Shown here piece by piece: positions 34,801 to 46,282 of a DNA stretch of 64,000 nt (positions are counted from its first letter, which is position 1; the number at the start of each line of letters is the position of its first letter). Source of the DNA: Paraescarpia echinospica (taxonomy: Eukaryota > Annelida > Polychaeta > Sabellida > Siboglinidae); assembly GCA_020002185.1 (NCBI GenBank), contig CM034541.1, positions 33,293,852 to 33,357,851 of the forward strand. Reading direction: 5' to 3'. The position numbers and the translations under genes are program-made. A model generated the notes under the pieces. The model ran no database searches. It saw nothing but the letters and a program-made list of their open reading frames with translations, and was not told the origin of the DNA.

Positions 34801-37800
34801 ACATTACATTTAGCATTAGCTGAACATGTCACTGTAATATTTCTTAAAAAGCAAAACAACATTCTGTCGATGAAGAGTGTTTACAACCGAATTATTCAGG
34901 AAGTAAAAACGATTTTCTTGAGGAGTGAGGAATCATTTCAGAATATCAAAGTCGGATATTAGACACAAGTACTTTTGTTTGGGGGAGGGGGGTCAGAGGC
35001 AGTTTCATCTGGCATCAGACTCCCGTCAGGCTTTCGTGCCTCTTCACTTCAATTGTACATACGGATAAATTATAGCACCATTTCATTCTTCGTTTTATGC
35101 CGTTACATGATTACTATTGCATTCCAAATAAGCGTATATGTACGGCTATTTATTTGAACAAAAAATGCCAGTCTATATGGTCTTATTCGGGTCTGTACGC
35201 TTATTTAATGTTGGCAGTTCCACCCTATATGTTTTTTATTTGGGTCAATGTTATTTACTGTTGTTGGTTCCACCTTATACGGTTTTTATTAGGCACTACA
35301 TGTATTTATTTGCATCACCGATACAATGTTCTGCGAAATATGTATATATATATAAATTATTCTTGCCGGCAAATCGACGAAGCCGAATGCGCAGTGCTCT
35401 TCGTTCTTACGGCAACGCTGTTTACGCCGGTCACCACGCCTATCGTGGCAGATAACGATCTTTTCACTAACAAATTAAAACACTACACATATGCACAAAA
35501 GAAGTACTTAGGGAACCTGTGTGTAAAATATAAGTGTTTGTTATGTTTTATTGGGATCATGTTGTGGTCAGGACATTAGTATTATGGCTAGTAAATTGCG
35601 AATCTCGCAGTCTAGGGCTGGGCGATAAAGCATGATTAACAACGACCAATTCATGTGGCGCGACGTCACCAGACAACCCTTACTGCAGTAGTGACCTCGA
35701 TGCTACACGGCAGAGGTAAACAAGCCATAGTGGATCACTCTATTTATGTATTTAGGGGTGGCAGGCTTGGCGGAATTAACTACATTATGTTAAAGAGTAT
35801 CCCGCAGAATTTGACATTGTTTCTATTAATGTAATACTAACAATTAAAGATGTATTTCTTTTGCTGTTTTTAACAGATTCAGTTAGTGTTAAACTACTAA
35901 TCACTGAGACAAACTAAATGGAGCGTTATGTCTGGAGTTTTGTTTCAACGTTTGATTTAATATACAGTATTATTGTTTGTTTGATGTAGGCAACTTCTGT
36001 TTGCATATAATTATGTTGTTGCATTGTTAAAAAGACACCAATTAAAATTATAAATACACACATTGCAACTTATTTCACATTATTACTGGCTTACACTATT
36101 ATTCCAAGGTGTACTTTTATTATAATTCCAAGAAATTTCCACCCTATACTCTTATTATACCCTGTACTCTTAGTATAGTTTCGAGAAATGTCCATCCTAT
36201 ACTATTATTCCGCCCTATACTCTTATTATAATTTCAATAAATTTCCGCATTATACTATGTTATTCCAACCTATATTCTTATAAAATTCTGAGGCATGTCC
36301 ACCCTATACTCTACACCCTGTACACTTATTTGGAATGCAATAGTAGCTTTGATTACCTATGTGTAGGCAAATGATAGAGAGTGAATCGACGCAGATCAAC
36401 CGATGTTGTTAATGTATAGATACCATGTCAATGCCTAAAAAATTTCATCTGAGAGGGGTGGGGCGAGGCCAGATGAAAGTTATTTAATCAGTGTTACGAC
36501 ATCGATATTCTGAGAGGATTCCTGATATCGGTGAATATTGTTAGTCAATATTGAAGCAATAATTAGTTTTTTATTTTAAACATGCTATACAACTTAAATG
36601 ATCAGGTGTATTATTTGTATAGACGTGTATTTGAGATTGGAAAATAGGGATGTTTGATAAATGTGTTAAAATGCAATGTATTTGATGCAAAATGTAGGTG
36701 ACTAACTGCACCTGCCAGTCAAAGATTGCGTTTGTTGTACCTGTTTTCAGTGGACTCTTCAATGGAATGGCGATGGTGACAAGTGGCAATGCCGGTTGTA
36801 TTGTAGTTGGCATCATTATGATGATCCTTGGGCTTGTTTGGGCTCTGGTCGCTGTCACTAATGTGATACTTCTCATTAAGGTAGATGGTGGTGCCACCTG
36901 TGAAACACGATTGTGGCGCCGAGCTGGCATGCGCGTCCTCAGAACCCCCTGCATGCTTGCCTTCGCTACCTCTTTCTTGTTTGCAGCATGAGATGCCGAG
37001 AATGGATTGCGGTTAAACCGACATTTCTAACACATTCTTGGCACATTATTATAAACAGAACTTTTGAGAATCTTGTAGAATGTGAAGGTGTTTATTGATT
37101 GGAGTAAAATACTGATTTTGGTTAAGGTGGCAAAGGTTGTTATTGTATTGTTTTTAATAGATTTTTATAAAACTTTTTGAGATAAAGTAAACAAAAATTC
37201 TCAGACTTCCTAAGACATTGATTCAGTATTCAAAAAAATTGGTTTGTTTTGTGATGTTTCATGCTTTTAAATATATAAATAACCACAAAAGAGCATTTTG
37301 TTTCATTTTGAGAAACACCCTGCAAAAAAAATTGGCGTGTTTAAAATAAATGTTATTGACATTCCCAAGGTTTTTTGTGAACAAATGCAAATTAACTTTC
37401 ATAGAGCTTCATAAAAATTCTACACATATGTTGAAAGACAACCAAATCTAGTAGTGTAGTTTTTACTTAACAATCATAAAAACGTACAATTGTGCCTACA
37501 TGTAAAACGAGTTTGTATGCCAAATTACAGCTTTCTGAATTAAGCGTCATGTCCTGTTTGTTAATTATAATATAATGTGAACGAATGCATGTTTTGGTAT
37601 CAAAATTTATGATTTTGTGTCAAAATGGAACAATGTAGCTGAGATTGGCCTTGTCATTCTCACCCATTGGTATGCCCGCAATCTGTATATATCAGTCTAA
37701 TGAAGGAATGACAGGAAATCCATTACACATAGTGCCATGCATTTAGATCACAAGTTGACACCGCCAATCAGTAGTTGATTCAGCCCCACGTCATCTCGTA

Positions 37801-40800
37801 TGATCAAAAACAGGATTTTTTAGGTGGATCTCCAATATTTTTTTTAATGATGGTGTTTAAATGGCCATTTCTACAAATATGGTGTGGGTGCTGTAGGTTT
37901 TTGTGTGGTACACAAGTACATACCAACACCTAATTTGTGTGGAAAAAACTTAAAACTGATGCCGTAACCACCTTAGCCACTTGACATACATGATATGTTT
38001 TTGAAGCCATTTATAATTACTCCAAATTTTGATAATTTAACTGTAAAGTTTCTGTTTCTAACCATGTTTTTCTCATCATTTGCTGTGACGAGAAACATAT
38101 ATTGGAATTTTGGCAAAAACAAAACTGCTTAGCCATCCTGGGTGGTTTGTTTGTGGTCCTGTGCAACTGGTACCACAATTGTCTTTGCCAGACCATTGTG
38201 GGGAATGCGTTTCTATAATTGTCTGTGTTTCTCTATTGTGTTTCCTCAGGCATGACGTGATTGTTGTAGACTTGTGTCTGGTGTACCAGCTGATTGCCTT
38301 GCTGAACATGGAATGGTTTGTCACGATGTGTCATCACGCTAGTTTCATATTCGGCTTTTCGTGCTCCCAGATTAACGCATGACCAATAATTCCTTTCGGG
38401 AACTGTTTTTGCCATGTGGGTAGCCCTGGCAATGTGAAATATTCCATATTATAAATCATTTGTGGTCTTCGAAATTAAACCCATTCTTTTGCACCATAGC
38501 ACAGAAAAGTGACTACGTGAAAAACTGTTCACTTTAGTCATGTGAAATCTAAAAATCGTAAGTTGCGTGGATTTACGTTTTATCCGTCACCACTACTGAG
38601 AGAAGTGGAAAACTAGTATCGGAGAAATCAGGTGTATTACACAAGAATACAGTGATGACAGTCTGGCATAAGCATTCCATGCTTGTTGTGTGCTTTTGTT
38701 GGTGTCAGTCTGTTTGCCAAGCATGTGCATGATTATTCCTTGTAGCGGCTGGTTGAGTGGTCTCTCAGCCATAAACAGCCACGTGGGTCACATCGTTGCT
38801 GGTATTATGTTCGTCATAGCCATACTCTTCACAATCCTTGCCATACTCCAAGTAGTCTTCCTCATAAAGGTATGTTCCCACTCGGTATAATCGTACGTTA
38901 ATGTTAACCAAGCTATTCACGTTGTTCTAAACGTTTTTATGTGTTTAATGTGCAAACATCACTAAGTAAAATATACATTTCCTGAAAGGGCAGAGAGTTT
39001 TCTGTTTAATATCAAAAACGTAATAGTCAGATGACACAATGTAACTTTCACTAAAATATATGCTTAAACAGTCATCCGATGCAATTTCCATGGTAAACAT
39101 ACACAATTTCATATCTTCCGGAAGTTCAGGTTTATTTTCTACGTTAAATATATGCAGATCTAAGTGTAATTATAATACCAGCAGCTGATCACCTATCTTT
39201 AATAGTGACTAATCTTATTGGTCAATTTGTAATGGTGTCATAGACACCAACCAATGCTAGTGAACATTGCAAAGTAAACCATACATTGGTTATGTCAAAT
39301 GTAATTCTTTGGTTCAGCAATCAGTCGATTTATCAAAAGTTACAACAATTTCAAGAATGCACATATAGGAAGAATATCACAATCCACAACAAATATTTGA
39401 GCACCACTAAATTTTACTCTGACGGAGAACTAATTTCAGCAACCTTCTCTGTACTTCCTTTATCTAGGGTCACAGTCAGCAACATAAATAACAGAAAAAT
39501 ATGGTAACTCACAGATATTTTAATAATTGTTATTTAATAACAAATTATTCAGAAGCATTTCCTCAACAATATCGAGGGTGGATTTATTCCATATTTAATA
39601 CTAATGAGTTTGTCAGAAAGTTGACATTACCCCAGGAAAGGCTAATTGGAAGTGTACAACTTTGGAAGCAATGCCAATAAAGAGCATCTGCCAGTATAGC
39701 AAGTGCCTGGAAGTGGGACGAGTTATTGACATTGCCTGATCGGAGTCGCACTTGTGGTAACTGTGCTTTGTGCTTTGATATGGCAAGTGGCAACAGTTGT
39801 TTCAAAGTAGTTGGGAGACAATTTTCCTAGTTATAATTAGAACAGCACTACAATAAAGTTGGCCATTTTAAAGAGCAAGCCAGGCTTTTCTTTCTTATAT
39901 TTTCATTATGTACAATATATCTTGTATATGTACGCAGGACTTAATTTTGATTGATGATTTGTCTAGACGTGCTTTGATCTTTATGTAGTATATTTAAAAT
40001 AAATTGATCAGTTGATTGATTGATTAAGGCCCCTAGACTTAGAACTGTTGGGGGCCTGGCAGTGAATCTAGGAACCAGCGGGCTCCCACTAAATTTGACC
40101 CCTGACTGTTTGCACATTAGCATTGGTATGCATAAAACTTTATTACATTATTTGTTGTGGACATTTTGTGTTGTGCTTTATGGGGTGGTATCTGTGCATG
40201 TACTGGGTAACGGTGTTTAGCTTGCATGAAACATTGGCACTTGACCAATGTTTGAAGCAATTAAACAGTCTACGTTGTATTACTCAAAAGAACTCAAGTA
40301 TATGTTTCTGAATAAACATTCATCATATGATTTTAACTTATTATGTTTACATTGTACTGTGTATATTCAATATCACTTGTACATTTCTGAGCAGAAATTG
40401 AAAATCAAACTACTAAAGTGTACGGCTTTATCAAAGTTTAGTTACGCACCTTTTTAATTTTCTACCTATTCTCCATGAACAAAATATGTACAAATTTAAA
40501 TAATTTTGTTTCAACGACATTGCCACAAAATAACCATCTATATATTAATACACTAACATTTGACAGCCGTGTTTAAATTGACGGATCCATTATGCCATGT
40601 AGTACTTAGCAGCTAGACCTAACAGGCTTACCAAATTTCCGTCATCGGTATGAAACAAAATAGCCTACCGTAATTACTATGTATTCGGACACTATGTTTT
40701 CGGACACCCTAAAAGTAAAAATCTTCAAAAATAATTTGTCTGTACTGTATGTTTTTGGACGCCCATTGTTTTATGTGTCTGGATACACACAGACCATAAT

Positions 40801-41960
40801 GACTGCACGTTTTGGGACAACAACAATATTTTTTTGTTCTGTATGTTTCTTTTCGGACAGCTGAGAATTATTTTAGGTGTGCGGATACATAGAGTAGTAA
40901 CAGTGTGCATTAAGGAGGGACACTGCAACTAAAATTACATTTTTGGACAAAAATTCTCAAAATATGATTCTGCTGATTCTGATAGCATTTTATTTTACTA
41001 TTAAGAAAGATCTCTTTTATAACATTTACCTCTAAGTAACTTATATTCACAGATAAAGTGTGCTTCTGTCATGTAATATATCACATTACCGAATCTTTGG
41101 CAGCAATTTACACCTGGTTGCTAAAACTGGTGTTTTTCCAATTTGGAAACATCATATCTCTAGAAGTAATGATGCTATAGTAATTAAATTTTGACTGATA
41201 TGTTCCTTGCTATCTTCTCTATGCAGTGCCGAGCATATATTTTCTATTTTATTTTTAGTTATATGCTGAACATACTGATCATAATAAAAAATATGGATTT
41301 TTTACCAATAAAATTGAAACATATTTTTATTTATTAAATAATGACAATACATAAAATATCTCTTTGACATTGCATAGAATGAGGTGTTGTAAATAAGAAC
41401 TAGAAAGAATTACATTTATTTACTGCATTATTGGAGGAACTACTATGTTTCAAAATTATGCTGTATTTTCTCTATCAGGTGGCCATCTTTGAGTGTTGCC
41501 ATGGAAATGGGGGGTCTGGCAGAAAAAATTTCAATATATTTTATTCAATAAGACACTACAATTTGGGCACAAAACATTGCATTAAAAAGTCCTATCTAGC
41601 TGCCATATCTCTCCTTAAAGGTTTGCCTGGCTGGTGTGTGCCGTCTCTGTTTCTAATGTAAATATACATACGAAGTCAAAGCTAGATAGCGGTGTCGTTC
41701 GTAATTTGGATTGTGATGTCAGATTCTGGATCTGTCAGTTCTGGTGATGTTATCTAAGGAACGCTCATCGCTGTGGTTTTGGGTCTCGCCCTCAGGTGCA
41801 CCGCATCTACCGAAGCACCGGAGCAAGTTTTGCGAAGGCGCAGGAGGAGTTTGCCCATGGCGTGATGACCAACAAAACGGTGCAGCAGACAGCAGGAAAC
41901 GTGGCCGCCTCAGCCGCCCGCTCGACCGTCGAACAAAACCTCGGCGGCAGCAGATACTGA
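25805..41960 (+). CDS. SCAMP: Secretory carrier-associated membrane protein (complete, 8 coding exons plus one alternative)
   Basis: SCAMPs are tetraspanning proteins of the trans-Golgi, recycling endosomes and secretory vesicles, acting in endocytosis and membrane fusion. Exons join in frame to 359 residues with exon 7a or 357 with 7b, a normal SCAMP1-3 length. Layout: NPF motifs at 7-9, 16-18 and 40-42 (EH-domain ligands); a Pro-rich stretch at about 60-95; a coiled coil at about 97-119 ([20 protein letters not shown]); the conserved [17 protein letters not shown]; membrane span 1 at about 162-186; span 2 at about 201-217; the E-peptide [11 protein letters not shown] at 218-228; span 3 at about 233-256; span 4 in exon 7; and a C-terminal tail with [20 protein letters not shown]. 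Head to head with AP3B. Confidence 0.96.
26660..26905 (-). repeat. tRNA-derived SINE, second family, inverted
   Basis: On the minus strand the head reads GGTCGAGCCGTAGAGCGTCG (A-box region) and GGGGTTCAAATCC (B box, consensus GGTTCRANYCC). The body includes CCACACAAGGAAATGG; a similar body stretch recurs at about 57690-57800. Confidence 0.65.
27000..27530 (-). pseudogene. LINE reverse transcriptase fragment
   Basis: The minus strand reads [17 protein letters not shown], then in a shifted frame [59 protein letters not shown] and [12 protein letters not shown]. This is the well-known thumb-region pattern ([15 protein letters not shown]-x-VQN, LHWLPV-x-YRI) of CR1/L2/jockey-type reverse transcriptases. 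A frameshift and missing 5' portion make it inactive. Confidence 0.85.
28574..28672 (+). CDS. SCAMP: SCAMP exon 2
   Basis: 99 bp, codons 20-52, [20 protein letters not shown] then [13 protein letters not shown], carrying the third NPF. Acceptor CAACAG, donor CAG|GTAAAT. Confidence 0.92.
29022..29241 (+). CDS. SCAMP: SCAMP exon 3
   Basis: 220 bp, codons 53-125 plus one base. A Pro-rich linker with PPPYTP, then a charged helix ([20 protein letters not shown]). Acceptor CATAG, donor GGAA|GTGAGT. Confidence 0.92.
29685..30460. mobile_element. Possible hAT-type MITE rich in AATCGAT motifs
   Basis: ACAAATCGATCAC near the left end is matched by an inverted AACAAATCGATTGTT near the right end, and both ends carry TAGCG. 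Many GATCGATC/AATCGAT motifs cluster subterminally, as in some hAT families. I could not find a matching target duplication. Located in SCAMP intron 3. Confidence 0.35.
30588..30716 (+). CDS. SCAMP: SCAMP exon 4
   Basis: 129 bp, [20 protein letters not shown] then [20 protein letters not shown] and LWL, the most conserved SCAMP region before span 1. Acceptor TTTCAG, donor TTAG|GTACCG. Confidence 0.95.
31330..31480 (+). repeat. tRNA-derived SINE fragment
   Basis: ATAGTGCCAGACTGTCAGTC followed by TTGTTCAAATCCA resembles A- and B-box sequence, then a body ending GTCTTTGTCAGGGGAAGT that resembles 28850-28900. Located in SCAMP intron 4. Confidence 0.5.
32025..32087. repeat. 25-bp hairpin (one mismatch, 13-base loop)
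   Basis: CCAGGAATATACTGAACTCA and five further bases at 32025-32049 are inverted at 32063-32087 with a single G/A difference. The loop is AAATTACATTATG. Confidence 0.88.
32345..32522 (+). CDS. SCAMP: SCAMP exon 5 (spans 1-2 and E-peptide)
   Basis: 178 bp, [20 protein letters not shown] through [20 protein letters not shown] then AFR. Acceptor TTTCAG, donor TTCAG|GTCAGT. The last 40 or so bases and the donor are the seed of the tandem array that follows directly. Confidence 0.95.
32480..33548 (+). repeat. ~49-bp minisatellite made from the SCAMP exon 5 end and its donor, about 20 copies
   Basis: Each unit holds CTGGTACAGACCAGTCTAC, AATGCCTTCAG, then GTCAGTATGTCTTGTTTGT. These are the exon's last 30 or so bases (E-peptide codons), the 5' splice site and the start of the intron. 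The first unit is the true exon end; the first few copies are diverged and slightly longer (52 bp, with CTTCTGG), and the last ten are almost identical. All three forward frames stay open for about 500-700 bp, with the [11 protein letters not shown] motif appearing once per three units in each frame. Confidence 0.94.
33699..33736. repeat. 16-bp perfect hairpin
   Basis: CATGACCGTGTCAATG at 33699-33714 is inverted at 33721-33736 with loop GCCTGG. Located in SCAMP intron 5, just after the exon-derived minisatellite. Confidence 0.88.
33954..34055 (+). CDS. SCAMP: SCAMP exon 6 (span 3)
   Basis: 102 bp, [20 protein letters not shown] then [13 protein letters not shown]. Acceptor TTGCAG, donor CCTG|GTAAGA. 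It ends with TG, so exon 7a or 7b completes a Cys codon. Confidence 0.95.
35114..36343. mobile_element. 1.2 kb TA-flanked TIR element
   Basis: Left end CTATTGCATTCCAAATAAGC and inverted right end CTATTGCATTCCAAATAAGT, then GTA, with TA borders (35112-35113 and 36344-36345). The TIR is at least 19 perfect bases. Subterminal CACCCTATAC/TTCCACCCTATA motifs repeat many times, mostly toward the right end. Internal frames are unrecognised. It lies between SCAMP exons 6 and 7a. Confidence 0.8.
36751..36880 (+). CDS. SCAMP: SCAMP exon 7a (alternative fourth span)
   Basis: 130 bp. Product (C)[20 protein letters not shown] then [20 protein letters not shown] and LIK. Acceptor TTTTCAG, donor AAG|GTAGAT. 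Its length is 1 modulo 3, the same phase class as exon 7b, so either fits between exons 6 and 8 but not both. Confidence 0.9.
36881..38745. other. Intron between the alternative SCAMP exons 7a and 7b
   Basis: 1.9 kb, AT-rich. I looked for a third exon 7 copy and found none. No repeat family recognised. Confidence 0.6.
38746..38869 (+). CDS. SCAMP: SCAMP exon 7b (alternative fourth span)
   Basis: 124 bp. Product (C)[20 protein letters not shown] then [20 protein letters not shown] and K. Acceptor CTTGTAG, donor AAG|GTATGT. The CGW start resembles vertebrate SCAMPs more than 7a does. Alignable with 7a over its whole length (CG-L, VG/AG-I-M, LIK end). Confidence 0.9.
40680..40889. mobile_element. 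TA-flanked MITE, 210 bp
   Basis: Left end TGTATTCGGACACTATG and inverted right end TGTATCCGCACACC, bordered by TA at 40678-40679 and 40890-40891. The motif TTTTCGGACA recurs internally. Tc1/mariner-type MITE in the last SCAMP intron. Confidence 0.7.
41796..41960 (+). CDS. SCAMP: SCAMP exon 8 (C-terminal tail and stop)
   Basis: 165 bp including TGA at 41958-41960. Product [20 protein letters not shown] then [20 protein letters not shown] and on to GGSRY, the standard SCAMP tail. Acceptor CCTCAG. Confidence 0.95.
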   Translation: MHRIYRSTGASFAKAQEEFAHGVMTNKTVQQTAGNVAASAARSTVEQNLGGSRY

Positions 41961-42385
41961 GTAAGACACCCAGTCGAGGCAGTGGGGGTTGAAGCGTGTC
42001 TGACGTCACAAAAATGTGGGAACTATTTCTGTGGATATGATGACACTTTTGATCTGAAGTTGTTTGATTGTCAGTCGCATTAACAACAGTTGCGTCAATC
42101 AAATCGAACAGCTGTGTTGGTGCGCTTTAAAATAGCTGTCATTGTTATAGACATTATTTTGACATGACGTGCTGTGAGGTTGTATGATTGTTGTGGGAAA
42201 GGTTTACACGTGAAAGTAGATGGAATTTGTTGAGCAGTTTGACACTGGTATTACAGCGGGGTGGGTCAGTGCTGTGGTGTTGCTGTGGACGAAGTACTGT
42301 ATTGTAGGGTGTCCTATTGCCAAAGGAAAATCATTTAGATGTTGACCCTTCATGGTTGCCCCTTGCACAGCATGTTGTGAGTTAT

Positions 42386-42429
42386 TGGTGTAATACTGGT
42401 GTAATACTGGTGTAATACTGGTGTAATAC
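42386..42429. repeat. 11-bp tandem repeat, 4 perfect copies
   Basis: Unit TGGTGTAATAC, four times in a row. Confidence 0.95.
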
Positions 42430-42854
42430 ACAACATGTTACAGTCCGATTGGCACAGTTGTTGTGTATCACTGATGTAAAGATGTTTAATAAAAACATTA
42501 ACCTATGTATATTCAATAATGTCATTGGCATATTGTTCAGTAAACTGAAGTGATAATGCACTACCCGGTATTTATTCAAGGTAATCTTGTCCCAAGGCAA
42601 CGAGACTTCTTTGGAAAGTATTCAGCCACGTTCCAGGCATTTTTTTCAGTCAGTGATGACAGTGTCATTGCTCACCATGTTCTTGTGGAGTTTTTGTAAA
42701 ATGGAAGATGATGATGTGATGTTGTATTAACTCCTAGACATACTGTCAAGTTCAGCCCTAAACATACTGTCTAGGTGACTGCTAGATATCCTGTCTAGGC
42801 CACTCTTAGACGTACTTTTTAGTTCACCCCTAGACGTACTGCATCTGATACAGT

Positions 42855-43180
42855 GCTCTATGGTAGCATGGTGTTGAGAGCATCAGACTCTAAGACGAGA
42901 GAATCTGGGTTCACGTCCATTTGCTGTCATGTCAAAGTTTGCACAATTATGTTCACTCCATGTTGCTGCAGTTCAACTCCACCCAGCTGTACAAATGAGT
43001 ACCTGACTGTAGATAGTGATGGATATATATATGTATATCAACGAATATCTTCACACAATAATTGCAACATGGCCGAATGCTTTCCAGAGAAGTTGAGATG
43101 TTTGACTGAGCAGGTCTACAAGAGGGTGAAGAGTAAAGCCTTTGAGCAGTCCTAAGGATGCATACCACACTAAGATCTTC
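42855..43180 (+). repeat. tRNA-derived SINE, nearly full length
   Basis: Head TGGTAGCATGGTGTTGAGAG (A-box region) and GGGTTCACGTCCA (B box), then the shared central domain (GCCGAATGCTTTCCAGAGAA, CAGGTCTACAAG) and tail CTTTGAGCAGTCCTAAGGAT. Same family as 14835, 56212 and 62922. Confidence 0.8.
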
Positions 43181-44009
43181 GGTATAAATTTAAATTGAAA
43201 ACTGTTCACATCCGTACCGTGTTTGATATGACCTCGGGTCAAATGTTGTGCAGATGATGTACTTTCAAAGAAAGATTCGTCACCTCTTCCTCCAAAAATC
43301 ATTTGTTAACTAGTACATCAAACTACTTGAAAAATGATATGTTGGTACCTTGTCTAACCACTTGAAAGAAACAAGTTTCTAGATACCTGCTGTAAGACAC
43401 TGCAAATCTACGATTGCTAAAATAATAACACAGTGAGATTTGCTTGTCATCCAGTTTTCATTGCTTAAACAAAGCAGCAACTGCCAGGGACTGCTGATAG
43501 AATACTCTGATGTATGGACTTTGGAAATACTTTGTTCTTCTGGTGTGCTAATATTTTGTTAATGTTAGTGCTGATATGTAGGCAAAGCTGACACAGCTGA
43601 TGTTTGTAGGTTATTGCTATAATTTGACTAAAATATACTTTAAGTTATGTGTATATTATATAATGTAATAAAGGGGTGTAGACATTGGTCAGAATGATGT
43701 GAAGCTGTAGACTACCATATTGATGGCGCAGACATGTTAGTTGGTGGTGCCACCTAGTGTGTGCGATGATGTGTTTTGTACTATAATATTATACACAGCT
43801 AAGATTGCATGTTTCTGTCACATTAGCTGCATTCCATAATTTGCTAATTAAAACAAACAAATGGTTATGGCAAGACGCCAGTCATGGTAGCGATGTGGGC
43901 AGTGCAGGCTTAGTGCAGTTGCTTGCAGCAAGTGATCATTTTAGTGTTGTCTTGTGTGTACCGGTATACATGCCAACTTTTGTTGTTGAAATCCGTGAGA
44001 TTCATCAGT

Positions 44010-44178
44010 GGTTCAGCACATCCTGTGTCATGCTGTCTTGGATCTTGACATCGAAAGACAGAGCGGGTGCTGTTGGAGATTTTTCGTTGGAAATTCAGCG
44101 GTTCAACACATCTCCTGCGGTGTCACGCTGTCTTGAAGACAGGGGGTGCTGTTGGGTATTTTCAGAGAAAATCTGGGA
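44010..44178. repeat. Diverged direct duplication, about 85 bp x 2
   Basis: GGTTCAGCACATCCTG, GTCATGCTGTCTTG, AAAGACAG and GGGTGCTGTTGGAGATTTT in the first copy correspond to GGTTCAACACATCTCCTG, GTCACGCTGTCTTG, GAAGACAG and GGGTGCTGTTGGGTATTTT in the second. Confidence 0.7.
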
Positions 44179-45364
44179 GATTTTACTGTATTCCAGGACA
44201 CCGTGAGATACACCCAAAATCCAGGAGACTCCTGGATCTCACGGGAGAGTTGGTAGGTGTACGTGAGCAGGGTGTATCAGTTAATGACAGAGTATCCACC
44301 AGTTATACCTGTTGCTAAAATGTATACAGCTGCTAGCTGTACATGTCACGAACGTATGATTTGCATAGTCGTGATCTGGTGGAGTTGTGTCTAATGCACT
44401 CCTCCATACCCGTTTCTGAGCATGTGGTGTTTTAACCAGTTATCAGAAAAATTCCCCACTGGCTCAGTCCTGGGTCTGCTGGTCTGTTTGTCAAACTCAT
44501 TGGTTTAGTGTGTGCATTGTGTTTCAGAGCTTTTGTTATTCCACTGCCAACTTTGGTGTGTACATAGTCATAATGTTGTGTGCCCAGTGTTTCATAAATT
44601 AATTAAATAGCTATATCATTATATACATGTAAGGTCTAGACATGTAACTAGGTTGTTAAGATTAGTTACTCTGTATATAAATGACAGAAAACATGTATAA
44701 TTAATGACTGGGAACACACACAGAGTGTTGTGGATGTTTGACGCGCTACAGTGTGAAATGGTATATCTCTAGTAACGTTGCATTAGTTTATGCAACAGCG
44801 TATTGGAAGATGATGAACAGTAAATCCTCTTTAGTCTTCATTCCTTTGTCACTAGCAATCCTGTACTGGCTTCTGTCAAGAGTTTACAGACAAATGGAAC
44901 CATAGTGTCACTACAAATATGAGATGTCCGATGCCATGTCACTCTGATGTCAATAAGTGAATTGAATTGATTACCACAGATTTAGTGGGTCGAGGTAGAA
45001 GATTATTGTTACAAATGTACATTGGAATTTCATTTCTTTCATGTTTACGCCACCAAAATACAGATGCTACAGGTGGATTTATTTGTGAATTATACCTTAT
45101 CTTCCCAGTTATAGTTATTGGTACTGTATAACTGGCTTTTTCTTTGAATGTTGTGATAATTATGTTTTCACAGTTGTCTATTTCTTAGAGAGCCTAATCG
45201 CTAATTCGTGTATGTTTATATAAAGTTAATTTATGATAATTAATTATATATAGATGTGACACAACACAATAGTTAAGTATACATGTTATTCTGCAAGCGT
45301 TGTGAATAATTATTAATATGTAGAATGTTCATCTTGACTTCATCTCCTTCATAACTGTGGGAGT

Positions 45365-45450
45365 TGCTTGCTAAGTGTATGTGTATACTTGTATGTATGT
45401 GTATACTTGTATGTATATGTATGTGTATACTTGTATGTATGTATACAGGA
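45365..45450. repeat. GTATGTGTATACTT microsatellite
   Basis: GTATGTGTATACTTGTAT is repeated three times with small slips. Confidence 0.85.
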
Positions 45451-45995
45451 TAATAAATTTGTGAAAATGTGTTTCTTTGTAAATTATGTTTTAAAAACCA
45501 TCTGTCCTGTTTCAGTAGAGGGAGAAAGATTGAAAAGGTGCAAATCAGACCAAATAAACATTGTAAAACGGTAGATATAAAATACAGCTGAAAGCACCAA
45601 TGAGAGGATAGATTACTATTAATATTTTATTTCCATCAATGGTCATGTTAACTTTCAGTGCAGTGCAATAAACAGTGCAACATAGATCTGGACTCGCGCT
45701 GCCCCTTGCTTCGGCCGTCAGTGGAGGTTTTTGTGCCCCTCGTAGACTAACCTCTCTGGATAGTGATATGCCCGAGTAGAGTGTATAGCATTTACTATTG
45801 GGTCTGGGAGGCTGGTACAGTCATTGGTGATACCGATTCCGAAGGTTTGACATTGAGGTCAAGGGGTGTCAACCCTGAGTATATGTTACCAGTGAGATTT
45901 GAATCGGATATCCCTGAGATAAGCAGAAAATCCTTACATATTTAGTGCAAAAACACACCTAAAACAGCACAAAACGAGTAAAGTGAGTGGCCAAT

Positions 45996-46277
45996 TTATT
46001 GGGGGTAGTGGGGGGTGCTCCAGGTTGTACTGGTGGGATGCCCACTTGGCCTCACGTCAAAGCAAGTACTGTCACAGTTCATGTTGCATTGCATGAAAGC
46101 AGTAATCGTGTCCGTGTGCAAGCTCTTGCGTGCCTCAGTGTGGATCTTGCGAACCACCGAGAACGCTCTCTCGGAGTCTGCGTTGCTGTGTGACAGACCG
46201 AGCAGGGCCTGCAGCAGGCGAGTCTGGCAGGGAAAGAGCCATTGCTGTAGAGCCGTCTTCAATGCCATCTGTATCAC
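45996..46277 (-). pseudogene. hAT transposase C-terminal dimerisation fragment
   Basis: The minus strand reads LLQALLGLSHSNADSERAFS then VVRKIHTEARKSLHTDTITA and FMQCNMNC. SNADSERAFS-x-V-R-K-I and the following R-x-x-L-x-x-x-T are the signature of the hAT_C domain (ZBED/hAT transposases). Only about 90 codons remain of a protein usually over 600 residues, so it is non-functional as a transposase. Confidence 0.85.
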
Positions 46278-46282
46278 AGCCC

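Larger units (their letters stand above)
41961..43690 (+). other. Probable SCAMP 3' UTR and downstream
   Basis: No coding frame. AATAAA signals occur at 42488-42493 and 43667-43672; either may end the transcript. An 11-bp tandem repeat (42386-42429) and a SINE (42855-43180) lie inside. Confidence 0.45.

Noticed and set aside
38230..38382. A third version of SCAMP exon 7 (after a CCTCAG acceptor, hydrophobic frame)
   Set aside because: Reads [20 protein letters not shown]; hydrophobic but not alignable with 7a/7b, and no matching donor in phase.
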